The notes under the pieces were generated by a model, which saw only the letters and a program-made list of their open reading frames with translations, did no database searches and was not told where the DNA came from. From assembly GCF_018132105.1 (NCBI RefSeq), contig NZ_JWHL01000002.1, positions 124,001 to 188,000 on the forward strand: DNA of 64,000 nt. The letters run 5' to 3'. The position numbers were made by a program, and so were the translations under genes. Of the stretch, positions 44,392 to 53,042 are shown in pieces (positions within the stretch are counted from its first letter, which is position 1; the number at the start of each line of letters is the position of its first letter). The DNA is from Methanocalculus chunghsingensis. Its GTDB lineage: Archaea; Halobacteriota; Methanomicrobia; Methanomicrobiales; Methanocorpusculaceae.

Positions 44392-44551
44392 GAAGTGGGT
44401 ATTAGCAGATGAGGGTATTTCTGGATGCCGGTTGCACTCAGGGCAGTTTCATCCCATCCCTTTTCCATGATTATGCAATAAAACTCTGATTCGTCTCCGA
44501 ATATCTGATCGGCGGGATCGCTGATCCCTGAGCAGATACCAACATCAACTA

Positions 44552-44571
44552 CCAACGACAAAAGTCGTTGG
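44552..44571. repeat. Perfect hairpin CCAACGAC-AAAA-GTCGTTGG
   Basis: 8-bp stem with AAAA loop. It closely resembles, but does not match, the hairpin at 44737-44756. Such subterminal palindromes are transposase recognition sites in IS200/IS605 elements. Confidence 0.55.
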
Positions 44572-44587
44572 TTTGCCCTTCCATCTC

Positions 44588-44608
44588 TCTGATCCGGGTT
44601 GGATCAGA
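44588..44608. repeat. Perfect hairpin TCTGATCC-GGGTT-GGATCAGA
   Basis: 8-bp stem and 5-nt loop, 16 bp from the first hairpin. Role unknown; could be part of the same element end. Confidence 0.4.
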
Positions 44609-44736
44609 GTGGAGTGCGATAGGCTGGTTGATAGACAGCCCGTAGATATGTGCATAATAACCGTTGTCTCCCCGGAGGAAGTGCCTTGCACACAATAGCA
44701 TCGCCTACTGAATATATGGATTTAATGGCATTCCCC

Positions 44737-45000
44737 CCCACGACTAAAGTCGTGGGCTTCCTGCCTGTTTGATAGTGATATTCCGGGGTCGTCCTCACGG
44801 CAGATCCCTTTCTCCACAAACAGCAGTTGAAGATACACTGTCTTTGAGAGGGAGAGCGACCTGGAACAAAAGGTGGGCGCGAAGCGCCACCTATCCTCAT
44901 TTGCGGGGCGGCCAGCCCCGCTTGGTGACCTTCAGGTCGCCCTCACCGAACTCCGAAGGGGGGATGGCAGTGCCCCCCCGGAGGATGTTCGGGGATTAGT
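44737..45000 (-). mobile_element. IS200/IS605-type element remnant: 3' end of tnpB and right end
   Basis: On the minus strand, the segment 44996-44898 reads in frame NILRGGTAIPPSEFGEG... and stops at WPPRK. Another piece ends with the typical tnpB tail codons QEAHDFSRG, directly over the hairpin CCCACGACT-AA-AGTCGTGGG (44737-44756). The frames are broken, and the transposase core and zinc finger are missing, so this is a dead fragment. The stretch 44870-45000 is very GC-rich and able to fold extensively, as expected of the guide (omega) RNA that overlaps tnpB 3' ends. Confidence 0.6.
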
Positions 45001-45130
45001 ATAGCCATAGACAAAATACTTCAGAATCAGCCATCTTATCTATCGTCTCAACATCCCCGATGACAAATACGCCTGCAATTCTTTTCACGTGGGATTCAGA
45101 TTCGCCCCATTCATCCATCAATTCGATCAT
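44996..45130 (-). pseudogene. Short ORF fragment of unknown family, cut off at the mobile-element border
   Basis: 44 codons from ATG 45130 (MIELMDEWGESESH...) to TAA at 44996. Protein-like sequence continues upstream in the same frame to a stop at 45212-45214 (including THSFHRAERTH) but lacks a start codon. The end LWLY-stop lies exactly where the tnpB-like remnant begins, in the same frame. Probably the remains of a gene, possibly a toxin partner for the antitoxin-like gene upstream; I cannot identify it. Confidence 0.4.
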
Positions 45131-45223
45131 ATGCGTTCTCTCTGCCCGATGAAAGGAGTGAGTATTATGGTCTGATGCCTTTTGGAACCTGAGAGCCTGA
45201 TAAGATCGCCCTCAGCCCCCGGA

Positions 45224-45454
45224 TCATCGAAGGCCATGCTTCTGTACGACCTCCTCAAATGGGCGGCACCTTCCTTTCCGCAGATCAGCAATAGCCTCTT
45301 CGATCCTGACCAGCGTCTCTTCACCTATCGGTTCGGTATCAACTACCTCATCGAGGATGCGATTCAGTGCCTCATCATCGGTCTCTTCCGGATGCTTTTT
45401 CGCCTCATCCAGCCATGCTTTTGTCTCCGGCCGAATCTGGATTGGTGGTACCAT
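45224..45454 (-). CDS. Antitoxin-like small protein
   Basis: 76 aa from ATG 45454 (MVPPIQIRPETK); an in-frame start at 45493 adds 13 residues. The sequence QIRPETKAWLDEAKKHPEET followed by DDEALNRILDEV resembles archaeal antitoxins with a ribbon-helix-helix-like start. The acidic C-terminal helix would wrap a toxin. No intact toxin gene follows: only a broken ORF and the mobile-element remnant. Divergent from the aminopeptidase gene, about 50 bp away. Confidence 0.6.
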   Translation of the reverse strand: MVPPIQIRPETKAWLDEAKKHPEETDDEALNRILDEVVDTEPIGEETLVRIEEAIADLRKGRCRPFEEVVQKHGLR

Positions 45455-45501
45455 CGTCGAATATGGGCGACCGGGGTATTCAATGGCATTCATCCACCAG
45501 C

Positions 45502-48339
45502 ATGCTTTACCCCTTCCGGATCGAATACATCCCCATGCCCGCGAGATTCCGGTATTACCGTTCAGACTTCACCCCTGCACCTGTCGATGTCATGCACATG
45601 GATCTCACCTTCCAGGTGGAGGACGATCATACCCGGGTGGTTGCCGCGACCCGGTTTCGATCCCGGGATGAGCCGATCCGAACCTTCCGTCTCAATGCAA
45701 AGGATCTTGAGATCCTGAGTCTCTCCTCCCCCGGCCACTCCATCGATATTGCCCAGGACGAGGAGGGCATTCAGATCTCTTTCCTCAGGGAGATCCCGGA
45801 GCAGACCGAGTTCATCATCGAGAGCGAGACGATCTGCCGCCCCACATCCACCCTCCTCGAAGGGCTCTATTATGATGAGACCCCGCCCGGGGCTCCCCCG
45901 ACCCAGATCACCCAGTGCCAGCAGTGGGGGTTCCAGCGGCTCCTCCCCTGCATCGATGAGATGACCGCCAAATGCACGTACCGGACAACCATCATCGCCG
46001 ACTCCCGGTACACCCACCTCATCTCAAACGGGGATGTCGCCATCCCCCGGCACCAGGTCTCGCCACACCGCGATGCAGTCACATACGAGAATATCACCAC
46101 TCCGATGGCGCCGTACCTCTTCTTCCTCGGGGCGGGGACCTATGACTCCTTCCAGAGAACCTTCGAATACCCCTCCGGCACAACCTTCCTCCTCGAACTC
46201 CTCTGCCCGCCGGGATCAGATCCGGAACGGGCCGAAGAGGCCCTTGATATCCTTGAAGACAGCATCATCTGGGTCTATCTCTTCACTGGTCCGCACCAGT
46301 ATGATCAGCTGGAGATCCGGTACGGGATCTACCGGCTTTTTAAGAAACGTGCCTATCTCCGGCGTGGCGGTGCCCAGGAGAGCGATCTCGAACAGCTGAC
46401 CGGGGAGATGAAGAAGCTTGACGACCAGATCGTCTGCGGGTACGCCTACACCGGCTCGGTCTACCGCGAGATCGGGATGCAGAACTCAGACTTCGGGGGG
46501 ATGGAGAACGTCGGGAACACCACAATATCAACGAACCGACTGATGCCGTTTCCTGAAATGACCGACGCCGGGTTCGAATACCTCCTCAGGGTGAAGGTGC
46601 ATGAGTTCTACCATAACTTAAACGGCTCCGAGGTGACGGGCGAGACTCCGTTTGAGATCTGGCTGAATGAGGCGGCCACCGTCCATATCGAGGATCAGTA
46701 CCATGCCTTCCATTTTGGGGAGGAGTATACACGGCTCCAGCGGGCAATCGCGCTTCTGGATCCGGTGGACGGCACCTTCTCCCGCGATACCGGTGCCATT
46801 GCGATGCCGATAGAGCCTGACGGATTCAATGATCCAAATGATCTCATCACCCCGGTCACCTATGTCAAGGCACCTGAGTTCATAAGAATGATCGAGTCAA
46901 TCCTCGGGAAGGAGGCCTTTGCCTGGGCACTCTCGATCTATCATAGAACGTTTGCCCATGGAAACGCAGGAAGGGATGACTTCATCAGCCTGATGAGTAA
47001 TATCGCCGGGACGGATCTCGGTCCGATGGCAGAAGGGTGGCTGAAACAGGCGGGGTATCCGACCCTCTCGATAACCACCGGGTATGATGAGAAGGATCGA
47101 TCCTGCCGTATCAGCCTCCTCCAGTCCGGAGATGGAACGCCCTGGCAGTTCCCCTTCGACGGCGCCCTCATGAGTGCCGATGGCAGGGAGATCGAGACGT
47201 TCCATCATATCGTCACCGGGAGAAAAGAAGAGATCACCATCTCGCCCTGCCAGCCGCCCGCATATTATTCATTCAACCGGGGCCTCTCCTTCTACGGCAC
47301 GGTCGACTATGAAGCAGACGATGCCGCCCTCTTCATCCAGGCGAGGACCGATCCTGATATCATCGCCCGGTTCGGTGCATTCCAGGCCCTTCTCCAGCGT
47401 GAGATGCAGTCACTTGCGGCAGATCCGGCTGCCCCCCCCTCCCCGGCATTCATCGCCCTCTTCATCGAACTCCTATCGGACACCGGGCTGATGTCGGAAG
47501 CGGGTGCACCACTTCTCACAATCTTTGAGGGGAGTGGGGATCCTGCATCTGCGCACCGGTACCGGGAGCTATATGATCTAAGGGTCCGGCTCGAGAGCGG
47601 GATTGCCCATGCAGAGGGAGCTATCCTCCGTTCTCTGTATCGCGCCTGTCAGGAAGGCGATGGGAGATGGCGATCAATCGGGAGGATGGCACGGAATATC
47701 AAAAACAGGCAGGTGAAGAACCTCTGCCTCCGCATCCTGGCACGGATCGGCACACCGGAGATCCATGCACTCATTCGGGACCAGTTCACAAAGAGCCTTT
47801 CTGCAACAGATCGGATGACAGCATATATTCTCCTCCTCAACTCAACCGACCCTGACAGGCATCTGGTATTTGGAGAGATGATGGAGAAGTCGAGCCATGA
47901 TCTCGTGGCATGGGAGCAGTTCCTCGCCGCGACCGCCTCATCAGATGCTGAGAATCTCGTCTCCCTCCTTCGGGAGATCGAGGCGTCCCCGTACTTCCGG
48001 ATCGATCAGGCAAATGATCAGCGGGCACTCTATGGCAGGTTTGCCCGCAACAGAAAGATATCATTTGAGACTGCTGAAGGACGGGTCTATTTAAGAGAGA
48101 TTCTCTCCAGGCTCCAGTCCGTCAATGAGTACTCAACAGTCAACCTCCTCGCTGTCTTTGCCCATATTGATCAGATGGATGCGGCACACCATATCTCCCT
48201 TATCGGCATCCTTGTCTCCCTCTTCCGGGAGACGCAGTCACCCGCTATCAGGCAGACGGTTCAACGGCTCATCGCGGGCAATCCGGCTGCCACCGCTTCA
48301 TACATCGGAATGCATGGTTCCATCCCCGGAATGGAGTGA
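45502..48339 (+). CDS. M1-family zinc aminopeptidase
   Basis: 945 aa from ATG 45502 (alternative 45535; the frame is open further upstream to 45367, but that part overlaps the antitoxin-like gene and lacks family features). The exopeptidase motif is GGMEN (in place of GAMEN). The zinc site HEFYH is at residues 367-371, with the third ligand Glu 19 residues later (NEAATVH). The C-terminal half (about residues 560-945) is an all-helical ERAP1/HEAT-like domain. It removes N-terminal residues from peptides produced by the proteasome. No Shine-Dalgarno at either start. Confidence 0.93.
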   Translation: MLYPFRIEYIPMPARFRYYRSDFTPAPVDVMHMDLTFQVEDDHTRVVAATRFRSRDEPIRTFRLNAKDLEILSLSSPGHSIDIAQDEEGIQISFLREIPEQTEFIIESETICRPTSTLLEGLYYDETPPGAPPTQITQCQQWGFQRLLPCIDEMTAKCTYRTTIIADSRYTHLISNGDVAIPRHQVSPHRDAVTYENITTPMAPYLFFLGAGTYDSFQRTFEYPSGTTFLLELLCPPGSDPERAEEALDILEDSIIWVYLFTGPHQYDQLEIRYGIYRLFKKRAYLRRGGAQESDLEQLTGEMKKLDDQIVCGYAYTGSVYREIGMQNSDFGGMENVGNTTISTNRLMPFPEMTDAGFEYLLRVKVHEFYHNLNGSEVTGETPFEIWLNEAATVHIEDQYHAFHFGEEYTRLQRAIALLDPVDGTFSRDTGAIAMPIEPDGFNDPNDLITPVTYVKAPEFIRMIESILGKEAFAWALSIYHRTFAHGNAGRDDFISLMSNIAGTDLGPMAEGWLKQAGYPTLSITTGYDEKDRSCRISLLQSGDGTPWQFPFDGALMSADGREIETFHHIVTGRKEEITISPCQPPAYYSFNRGLSFYGTVDYEADDAALFIQARTDPDIIARFGAFQALLQREMQSLAADPAAPPSPAFIALFIELLSDTGLMSEAGAPLLTIFEGSGDPASAHRYRELYDLRVRLESGIAHAEGAILRSLYRACQEGDGRWRSIGRMARNIKNRQVKNLCLRILARIGTPEIHALIRDQFTKSLSATDRMTAYILLLNSTDPDRHLVFGEMMEKSSHDLVAWEQFLAATASSDAENLVSLLREIEASPYFRIDQANDQRALYGRFARNRKISFETAEGRVYLREILSRLQSVNEYSTVNLLAVFAHIDQMDAAHHISLIGILVSLFRETQSPAIRQTVQRLIAGNPAATASYIGMHGSIPGME

Positions 48340-48480
48340 TCCTGTTTATATACTGATACTCTCAGGAAAGAGCGCAAGACCTGAAAATACCTCATTTTTT
48401 TATCGATGGCAAAATTGACCTTTTTGAAAATCAATCATATTACAATGTCATATTTCAAATTCAATCACAAAAAACTCAAA

Positions 48481-48520
48481 TTAGTCGAATTTAATCGAAA
48501 AAATCGATTGAGTCGTCTAA
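48481..48520. repeat. Imperfect inverted repeat upstream of the AdoMetDC-like gene
   Basis: Left arm TTAGTCGAATTTAATCGA and right arm TCGATTGAGTCGTCTAA pair over 13 of 17-18 positions around an AAAAA centre. Located 35 bp upstream of the TATA box, so a regulator-binding site is possible; alternatively a terminator for the aminopeptidase gene. Confidence 0.45.
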
Positions 48521-48554
48521 ATGGCTGATTATAATCGTTTTTTACAACAGAAAA

Positions 48555-48600
48555 CTTTAAATACTGAACTCTTCAACCTATTAGTATCCAAACAGGGAGA
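48555..48600 (+). promoter_or_regulatory. Promoter and ribosome-binding site of the AdoMetDC-like gene
   Basis: TATA box CTTTAAATA at 48555-48563 preceded by an A-rich BRE-like tract. Start of transcription expected near 48585. AGGGAGA at 48594-48600 lies 9 nt before the ATG. Confidence 0.65.
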
Positions 48601-48609
48601 TGCGACGCC

Positions 48610-49032
48610 ATGACCCAGAGCATTCAGATAACAAAAGAGATGACCGACATCGAGATCATGAACCAGTTCAGAGAAGAGAATATGTGGGGTCTCTGTACTG
48701 CAATTGATCTGAAGAATTGTAACCCCGACACCATCCGTGACCCGCAGCAGATTCACCAGTTCGTCGTGGAAGTCTGCGACCTCATCGAGATGAAGCGTTT
48801 CGGTGAACCACTCATCGTCAACTTCGGTGCAAATGACCGTGTAGCAGGATATTCGCTCGTCCAGCTCATTGAGACCTCCTGTATCTCCGGCCACTTTGCA
48901 AACGATACAAGCAGTGCATACATCGATATATTCAGCTGCAAAGAGTACCCGCCGCAGATCACCGCCGAGTTCTGCAAGAAATTCTTCGGAGCAGAGGAGA
49001 TCAAAACAACGGTCTTCTTCCGCTCAATCTAA
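48610..49032 (+). CDS. S-adenosylmethionine decarboxylase-related protein
   Basis: 140 aa. It has the fold-level features of class 1 AdoMetDC (YSLVQLIETSCISGHFANDT and AYIDIFSCKEY), and is close to a conserved methanogen family annotated as AdoMetDC-related. The region that in true enzymes holds the self-cleaving Glu-Ser and catalytic His reads ETSCISGHF; whether Thr-Ser supports pyruvoyl formation is unclear, so catalytic activity is doubtful. Strong promoter, own terminator and high-expression features suggest a well expressed single gene. Confidence 0.7.
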   Translation: MTQSIQITKEMTDIEIMNQFREENMWGLCTAIDLKNCNPDTIRDPQQIHQFVVEVCDLIEMKRFGEPLIVNFGANDRVAGYSLVQLIETSCISGHFANDTSSAYIDIFSCKEYPPQITAEFCKKFFGAEEIKTTVFFRSI

Positions 49033-49034
49033 TC

Positions 49035-49040
49035 TTTTTT
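49035..49040 (+). terminator. T-run after the AdoMetDC-like gene
   Basis: TTTTTT two bases after the stop codon. Confidence 0.4.
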
Positions 49041-49079
49041 CCCCCAGCTTTATCTTCCCGGGACATCAACCCTGATACT

Positions 49080-49730
49080 GTGGAAACAGCAATCCGGGAC
49101 GAGTATGAGATCATCAGGGTGATCCTGCCTTTTATTCTTCTTCTTATCTATATTGCAGTCTCTTCCCTCCTCCTCCCCCCGGTACTTTTTGTTGCACTCC
49201 TCTCGATTGTCATCACCTATATTATCTCCCCGATCGGCCGATGGATCATCCCGATGGCCATCGCCCTTGGATTTCCCTGGTGGTATGCCGGTCTCACCAT
49301 CTGGCTCCTCGATATCCTCGGCGCCCTCTTCATGGCATGGAACTTCGGATATCTCTTCTCGCTCCCCCGCCTCGGCCCGATCATGGAACGGGTCATCCAA
49401 AGAATCGAAGACATTCTCAGTACCCATCCCTGGCTTGAGCGGTTCACCGAAGCCGCCCTCCTCCTCTATCTCACCCTCCCGATACAGGGCGCCGGGGCAC
49501 TGATGGGATCGGTTATCGGCCGGTTCCTTGGCATCGATCCCTGGCGGGTCTTTACCATCATCGTCATCGGATCACTGGTTGGATCCTTTGGGATGGCACT
49601 GGGTTCTGATGCCCTCCGCCTGCTTCTCATCGGCAATATCGTCCTTGGGATCGCCATCATCCTTCTTCTTGCAGGCATCATGTTCGCCGGGTATCTCTCC
49701 TTCCGGGCGATCAGAAGGAGGAGACTATGA
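49080..49730 (+). CDS. Small multidrug export family membrane protein (COG2426 type)
   Basis: 216 aa with a GTG start at 49080. Six or so hydrophobic segments, starting IIRVILPFILLLIYIAV. The segment LPIQGAGALMGSVIGRFLGI resembles the conserved Gly-rich loop of the DedA-like/PF06695 family. The C-terminus is basic (FRAIRRRRL), so likely cytoplasmic. Substrate and function unproven despite the family name. Overlaps the 3' end of convergent polB by 6 bp. Confidence 0.8.
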   Translation: METAIRDEYEIIRVILPFILLLIYIAVSSLLLPPVLFVALLSIVITYIISPIGRWIIPMAIALGFPWWYAGLTIWLLDILGALFMAWNFGYLFSLPRLGPIMERVIQRIEDILSTHPWLERFTEAALLLYLTLPIQGAGALMGSVIGRFLGIDPWRVFTIIVIGSLVGSFGMALGSDALRLLLIGNIVLGIAIILLLAGIMFAGYLSFRAIRRRRL

Positions 49731-52130
49731 GATCCCAAACATTGCCAGTGTCGTATTCGATGGATCGATATCAGACCATTCCCAGTCGAGTCCTTCAAGG
49801 ATCCGGGATATCGGCCCCTTCACCGTCTTCTCAAGCATCGTCTCCCAGTCGATGATAAATTCAGGGGGAACCTGGTCGGCATATTCAAAACAGAGAACAT
49901 CGGTCTTAGGGTACGTGCTCGTCACATTCCTGATATAGACCCGTTTTGGCTTGCTCCCTTTTTTAAAATCGGTCTTCAGGTAGGTATTTGAGTAGATCGC
50001 ACCACGGATCTGCGCATCCTTTGTATCATAATCATCGAGATGCTTCCCGATGCCGCCGGGGATTCCGGCATCCTCAAGGGAACATCGCCCGGCCCGGTAG
50101 TGGCGGATCACCTCGCCAAGGTACTCTTTCACCGCATCGAACCCCTCACCACGGAGGATCATCTCGATGACCGTCCTCTGGACGACCTTTGTTATCTGGG
50201 GCGAGTCCGACCGCCGCATCTCAAAGCCGACGATATCGATCTGATCGACATCCGCTCCCTCCTTCCAGACGAGATGGCCTGCATACCGCTTCTTCTTTCC
50301 CGCCTGGAAGAATCTGCGGTACACCTTCTCAAACTTGATCGAGAAGTAATGGGTCTCTGCCCCGAGGACCTCGCGGGCAAAGGAACCGAAGCTGTTATTC
50401 AGGGCATCCTCAATCTCACGTGCGATCCTGTTTGTCGTCTCCATATCGCTCTCCGGGAGCTGGACAAAGCAGGAGTCGGTATCTCCATAGAGGACGAGGT
50501 ATCCCATCCCGGCGATCACATCCCGGGTATGCTGGATGATCGCCCTCCCGACAGAGGTGACGGCTGATCCAATCTCGCGATCATAGAGCCGAAACCGGGA
50601 GTACCCTGAGACACCATAGTAGGTATTCATGATCACCTTCAGGACATTCTGCTGGAGATCATAGAGGATGTACTCATCAGAACCATAGGGGTGCGTATTC
50701 CTGATCCTCTTCTTCTCATCCCGTTCCAGAAGAAGCTCGGAGATGATACTCCGCGTCAGGCCGTCAGGGGATCGTTTGAACCGGATACCATTTGGCGCCC
50801 TGATCTCCCCTTTCGGATCCTTCGTCTCCGGGGAGGCATTGAGCGTCATCATCGCCATCGGGTACAGGGACTTCAGATCAAGGACGATGACATTCTCCCG
50901 AAGCCCGCTTGCCGGGGCGAAGACCGTCGCCCCTTCAAACTCGTCAGCAGCCGCGTTTCCCTTCGATGGAAGGACGAACTGGCCGGCCGCCTTCCTCAGG
51001 ATAAAGATATCGATGACATTAGATGAGTTGAGTGTCCGGTCAAGGGGGCAGCCGACGTACCGTGCGATCTCCTGGTAGAACCGGATGATGGTATTCTTCT
51101 CATCGATCCCGACGCAGAGCTCGACATCCTTATAGTTGTACTCGATCAGCTTGACGGGATCCTTCTTCCAGAGATCATGGACCGTTCCGGTGTACCTGAC
51201 CTTCCGTTCACCAAGCTCCTCCTCTGCGATTGCATCAAGTCGGTATGACTCCTTCTGCGACCCCTGCATCTTCTTGTATGCCTGGAGGAGATCGAAGATG
51301 ACCCTTCCCCTGATGGCGTTTCGTTCTGTCTGGCCGGGGAGGCGTGAGAGATCGGTGGGATCGAGGTCGAGGACCGAGATCCGCTTCATGATATACGGAA
51401 CATCGAAGTCGAGGACATTCCAGCCACTGATGATATCAGGGTTTGTATCCCGAATATGGACGATGAAGGCGGCGAGCATCGACCGCTCATCCGGGTATGA
51501 GCAGATGGTATGCATCCCCTCGGTGAAACAGCCGTTTGGATACCCTCCGTTCTTTATCTCTCTCTGGTGATCGGTCTCTGCATCCCTGGACGAGATGAGG
51601 AAGGTGGTGTACCTCTGGTCAAAGGAGTCGTGGCAGGTGATACAGAAGAGAGGCTGTTTCTCAGCCTCGGGAAAGCCCTCAGAGTCGTCACACTCAATAT
51701 CAAGGAAGCAGACACGGGCCGGGGCATCGATTGGGGCGGGGCGAACCTCCCTGTAGTCGACGGTTGAACCAGGAACGATCACTCCTCCCGTCACATTACA
51801 GTCGATCATGAACCGGGTGGCGAAGGGAATATCCGCCTCGTAATGGTGGTACCGTTCACGGACCTCGCGGACATCTGTTGGCCGGACGGTGTAGAGGCGT
51901 ACAACCTCCTCGCCTTTGATCGTCTTTGACCTGATCTCCGAGACCTCGATGGTATCGGGATGGTGTGCCCGGCGTGCCTCATCCACAGGTACATAGAAGT
52001 ACGGCCGGAACCCGGTCACCTCGACGGCAACGGCAGCCCCGTCCCGATCCCGTCCGAAGATATGGATCAGGGGACCGCCAGGTGCGTTACTGTACTCGAC
52101 CTGGATGACGGCGATCTCGTGCTCAGACAT
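49725..52130 (-). CDS. polB: Family B DNA polymerase (PolB)
   Basis: 801 aa from ATG 52130 (MSEHEIAV); an upstream in-frame start at 52172 would run far into mdh. Exonuclease motif I is FLDIECDD, and later exo motifs include SGWNVLDFDVPYI. Polymerase motifs: A LKSLYPMAM, B KVIMNTYYGVSGY, C YGDTDSCF. All three catalytic positions look intact and there is no intein. It replicates chromosomal DNA with 3'-5' proofreading. It overlaps the mdh stop by 8 bp. Confidence 0.96.
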   Translation of the reverse strand: MSEHEIAVIQVEYSNAPGGPLIHIFGRDRDGAAVAVEVTGFRPYFYVPVDEARRAHHPDTIEVSEIRSKTIKGEEVVRLYTVRPTDVREVRERYHHYEADIPFATRFMIDCNVTGGVIVPGSTVDYREVRPAPIDAPARVCFLDIECDDSEGFPEAEKQPLFCITCHDSFDQRYTTFLISSRDAETDHQREIKNGGYPNGCFTEGMHTICSYPDERSMLAAFIVHIRDTNPDIISGWNVLDFDVPYIMKRISVLDLDPTDLSRLPGQTERNAIRGRVIFDLLQAYKKMQGSQKESYRLDAIAEEELGERKVRYTGTVHDLWKKDPVKLIEYNYKDVELCVGIDEKNTIIRFYQEIARYVGCPLDRTLNSSNVIDIFILRKAAGQFVLPSKGNAAADEFEGATVFAPASGLRENVIVLDLKSLYPMAMMTLNASPETKDPKGEIRAPNGIRFKRSPDGLTRSIISELLLERDEKKRIRNTHPYGSDEYILYDLQQNVLKVIMNTYYGVSGYSRFRLYDREIGSAVTSVGRAIIQHTRDVIAGMGYLVLYGDTDSCFVQLPESDMETTNRIAREIEDALNNSFGSFAREVLGAETHYFSIKFEKVYRRFFQAGKKKRYAGHLVWKEGADVDQIDIVGFEMRRSDSPQITKVVQRTVIEMILRGEGFDAVKEYLGEVIRHYRAGRCSLEDAGIPGGIGKHLDDYDTKDAQIRGAIYSNTYLKTDFKKGSKPKRVYIRNVTSTYPKTDVLCFEYADQVPPEFIIDWETMLEKTVKGPISRILEGLDWEWSDIDPSNTTLAMFGIS

Positions 52131-52989
52131 CAAGCCTCCGGCAGAGAGACTGAAGGAAACCGCCTGCTTCATGGAGGTGCTTTTCCTCCCATTGATCCAG
52201 TTCCCAGTCTCCTATCACCTCTGCACCGCCTCTGGAGATCCGGGCAGGCACTCCCATTGCGCATCCCGAGAACCCATATTCACCCTCAAGGGAGAGCGAG
52301 CAGGTGATCGTCGCATCCTTCTCCCCGGTGAGCATCCTGATGAGATCAGTGATATGCAGCGCAGGTCCAAAGGCAGTCCCACCTTTTCCCTGAATAACAG
52401 CCATACTCGCGCCACGGAGTTCTGTCAGGATCGCATCCCGTTCGGCATCTGGAACAGGGATCCCGATCTTTGAGAAGAGGGGGATCTGGTGTTCACCATG
52501 CTCTCCGATCACCCATCCGTCTCCGTCCATTCTCCGGTTCCGGAGTGCGACTTCAAATCTTCGGGAATCGAGCTGGCCGCCAAACCCTATGCACCGCTCC
52601 CGTGGGATCTGAAGCTTCTTCTGGAAGTAGTAGGTGAAGACGTCCATCGGGTTTGAGACGACGATGAGCGTTCCGGAGAAGCCGTTGAGGTGCTTCATAC
52701 ATGCCTCTGCCACCGGAAGGTTTGCATCGAAGAGATCAGCCCGGGTCTTCACCGACGGGTTTCTGGGCGATCCCGCCGCAAAGATACAGATATCTGCCTC
52801 CCTGATACGGGAGCGGTCGGTTGTGATCGGAATATCCAGTGGGGCGTGGGAGAGATCAAGGACCTGGGCGCGGAGGAGAGGCTCATAGACATCTGCGAGG
52901 ATCAGTTCGTCAACGATCCCAAGAGCGGATGCCGCAAAGGCACATTCTCCCCCGATGCGTCCAACGCCAAGCACTGCGAGACTCGTCAT
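52123..52989 (-). CDS. mdh: Malate/lactate dehydrogenase family protein
   Basis: 288 aa from ATG 52989 (MTSLAVLGVG); the in-frame start at 53016 adds nine residues without support. NAD-binding Rossmann motif VLGVGRIGGECAFAA, an acidic residue ending the second strand (ILADVYE) that favours NAD, substrate Arg regions RNPSVKTRADL, and catalytic His in IGEHGEHQIPL. It reduces oxaloacetate to malate in the incomplete reductive TCA route. Divergent from pyrD, 53 bp apart. Confidence 0.93.
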   Translation of the reverse strand: MTSLAVLGVGRIGGECAFAASALGIVDELILADVYEPLLRAQVLDLSHAPLDIPITTDRSRIREADICIFAAGSPRNPSVKTRADLFDANLPVAEACMKHLNGFSGTLIVVSNPMDVFTYYFQKKLQIPRERCIGFGGQLDSRRFEVALRNRRMDGDGWVIGEHGEHQIPLFSKIGIPVPDAERDAILTELRGASMAVIQGKGGTAFGPALHITDLIRMLTGEKDATITCSLSLEGEYGFSGCAMGVPARISRGGAEVIGDWELDQWEEKHLHEAGGFLQSLCRRLDV

Positions 52990-53042
52990 AGTAGTGGTAC
53001 TATGGGGTATGCTCATTATTAAACAGCACCAATTCCAGAGGG

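Larger units (their letters stand above)
44392..45223. other. Intergenic island with hairpins and mobile-element remains
   Basis: No intact gene in about 830 bp. It contains three perfect hairpins, the degenerate 3' end of a tnpB-like gene and a short truncated ORF, each listed separately. 44400-44545 shows nothing recognisable. Confidence 0.7.
48340..48609. other. AT-rich intergenic region with a long imperfect dyad
   Basis: 270 bp, markedly richer in A+T than its surroundings; no ORF. It holds the dyad at 48481-48520 and the promoter of the next gene. Confidence 0.6.

Noticed and set aside
44870-45000. Strong secondary structure considered as a tRNA, SRP RNA or riboswitch
   Set aside because: No cloverleaf, no SRP motif and no known aptamer pattern; the same bases read as the in-frame C-terminal end of a tnpB-like gene.
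45127-45324. 65-codon minus-strand frame overlapping the end of the antitoxin-like gene, considered as a RelE/ParE toxin
   Set aside because: The translation (AEGDLIRLSGSKRHQTIIL) lacks the toxin fold pattern and most of it is the shadow of another frame; the neighbouring frame 45211-44996 looks more protein-like.
45367-45501. Upstream extension of the M1 aminopeptidase
   Set aside because: The extra 45 codons lie antisense to the antitoxin-like gene, have no family features, and family alignment begins near the ATGs at 45502/45535.
49725-52130. Intein or split in PolB
   Set aside because: Motifs A, B and C are continuous, and the length (about 801 aa) is normal for an archaeal family B polymerase.
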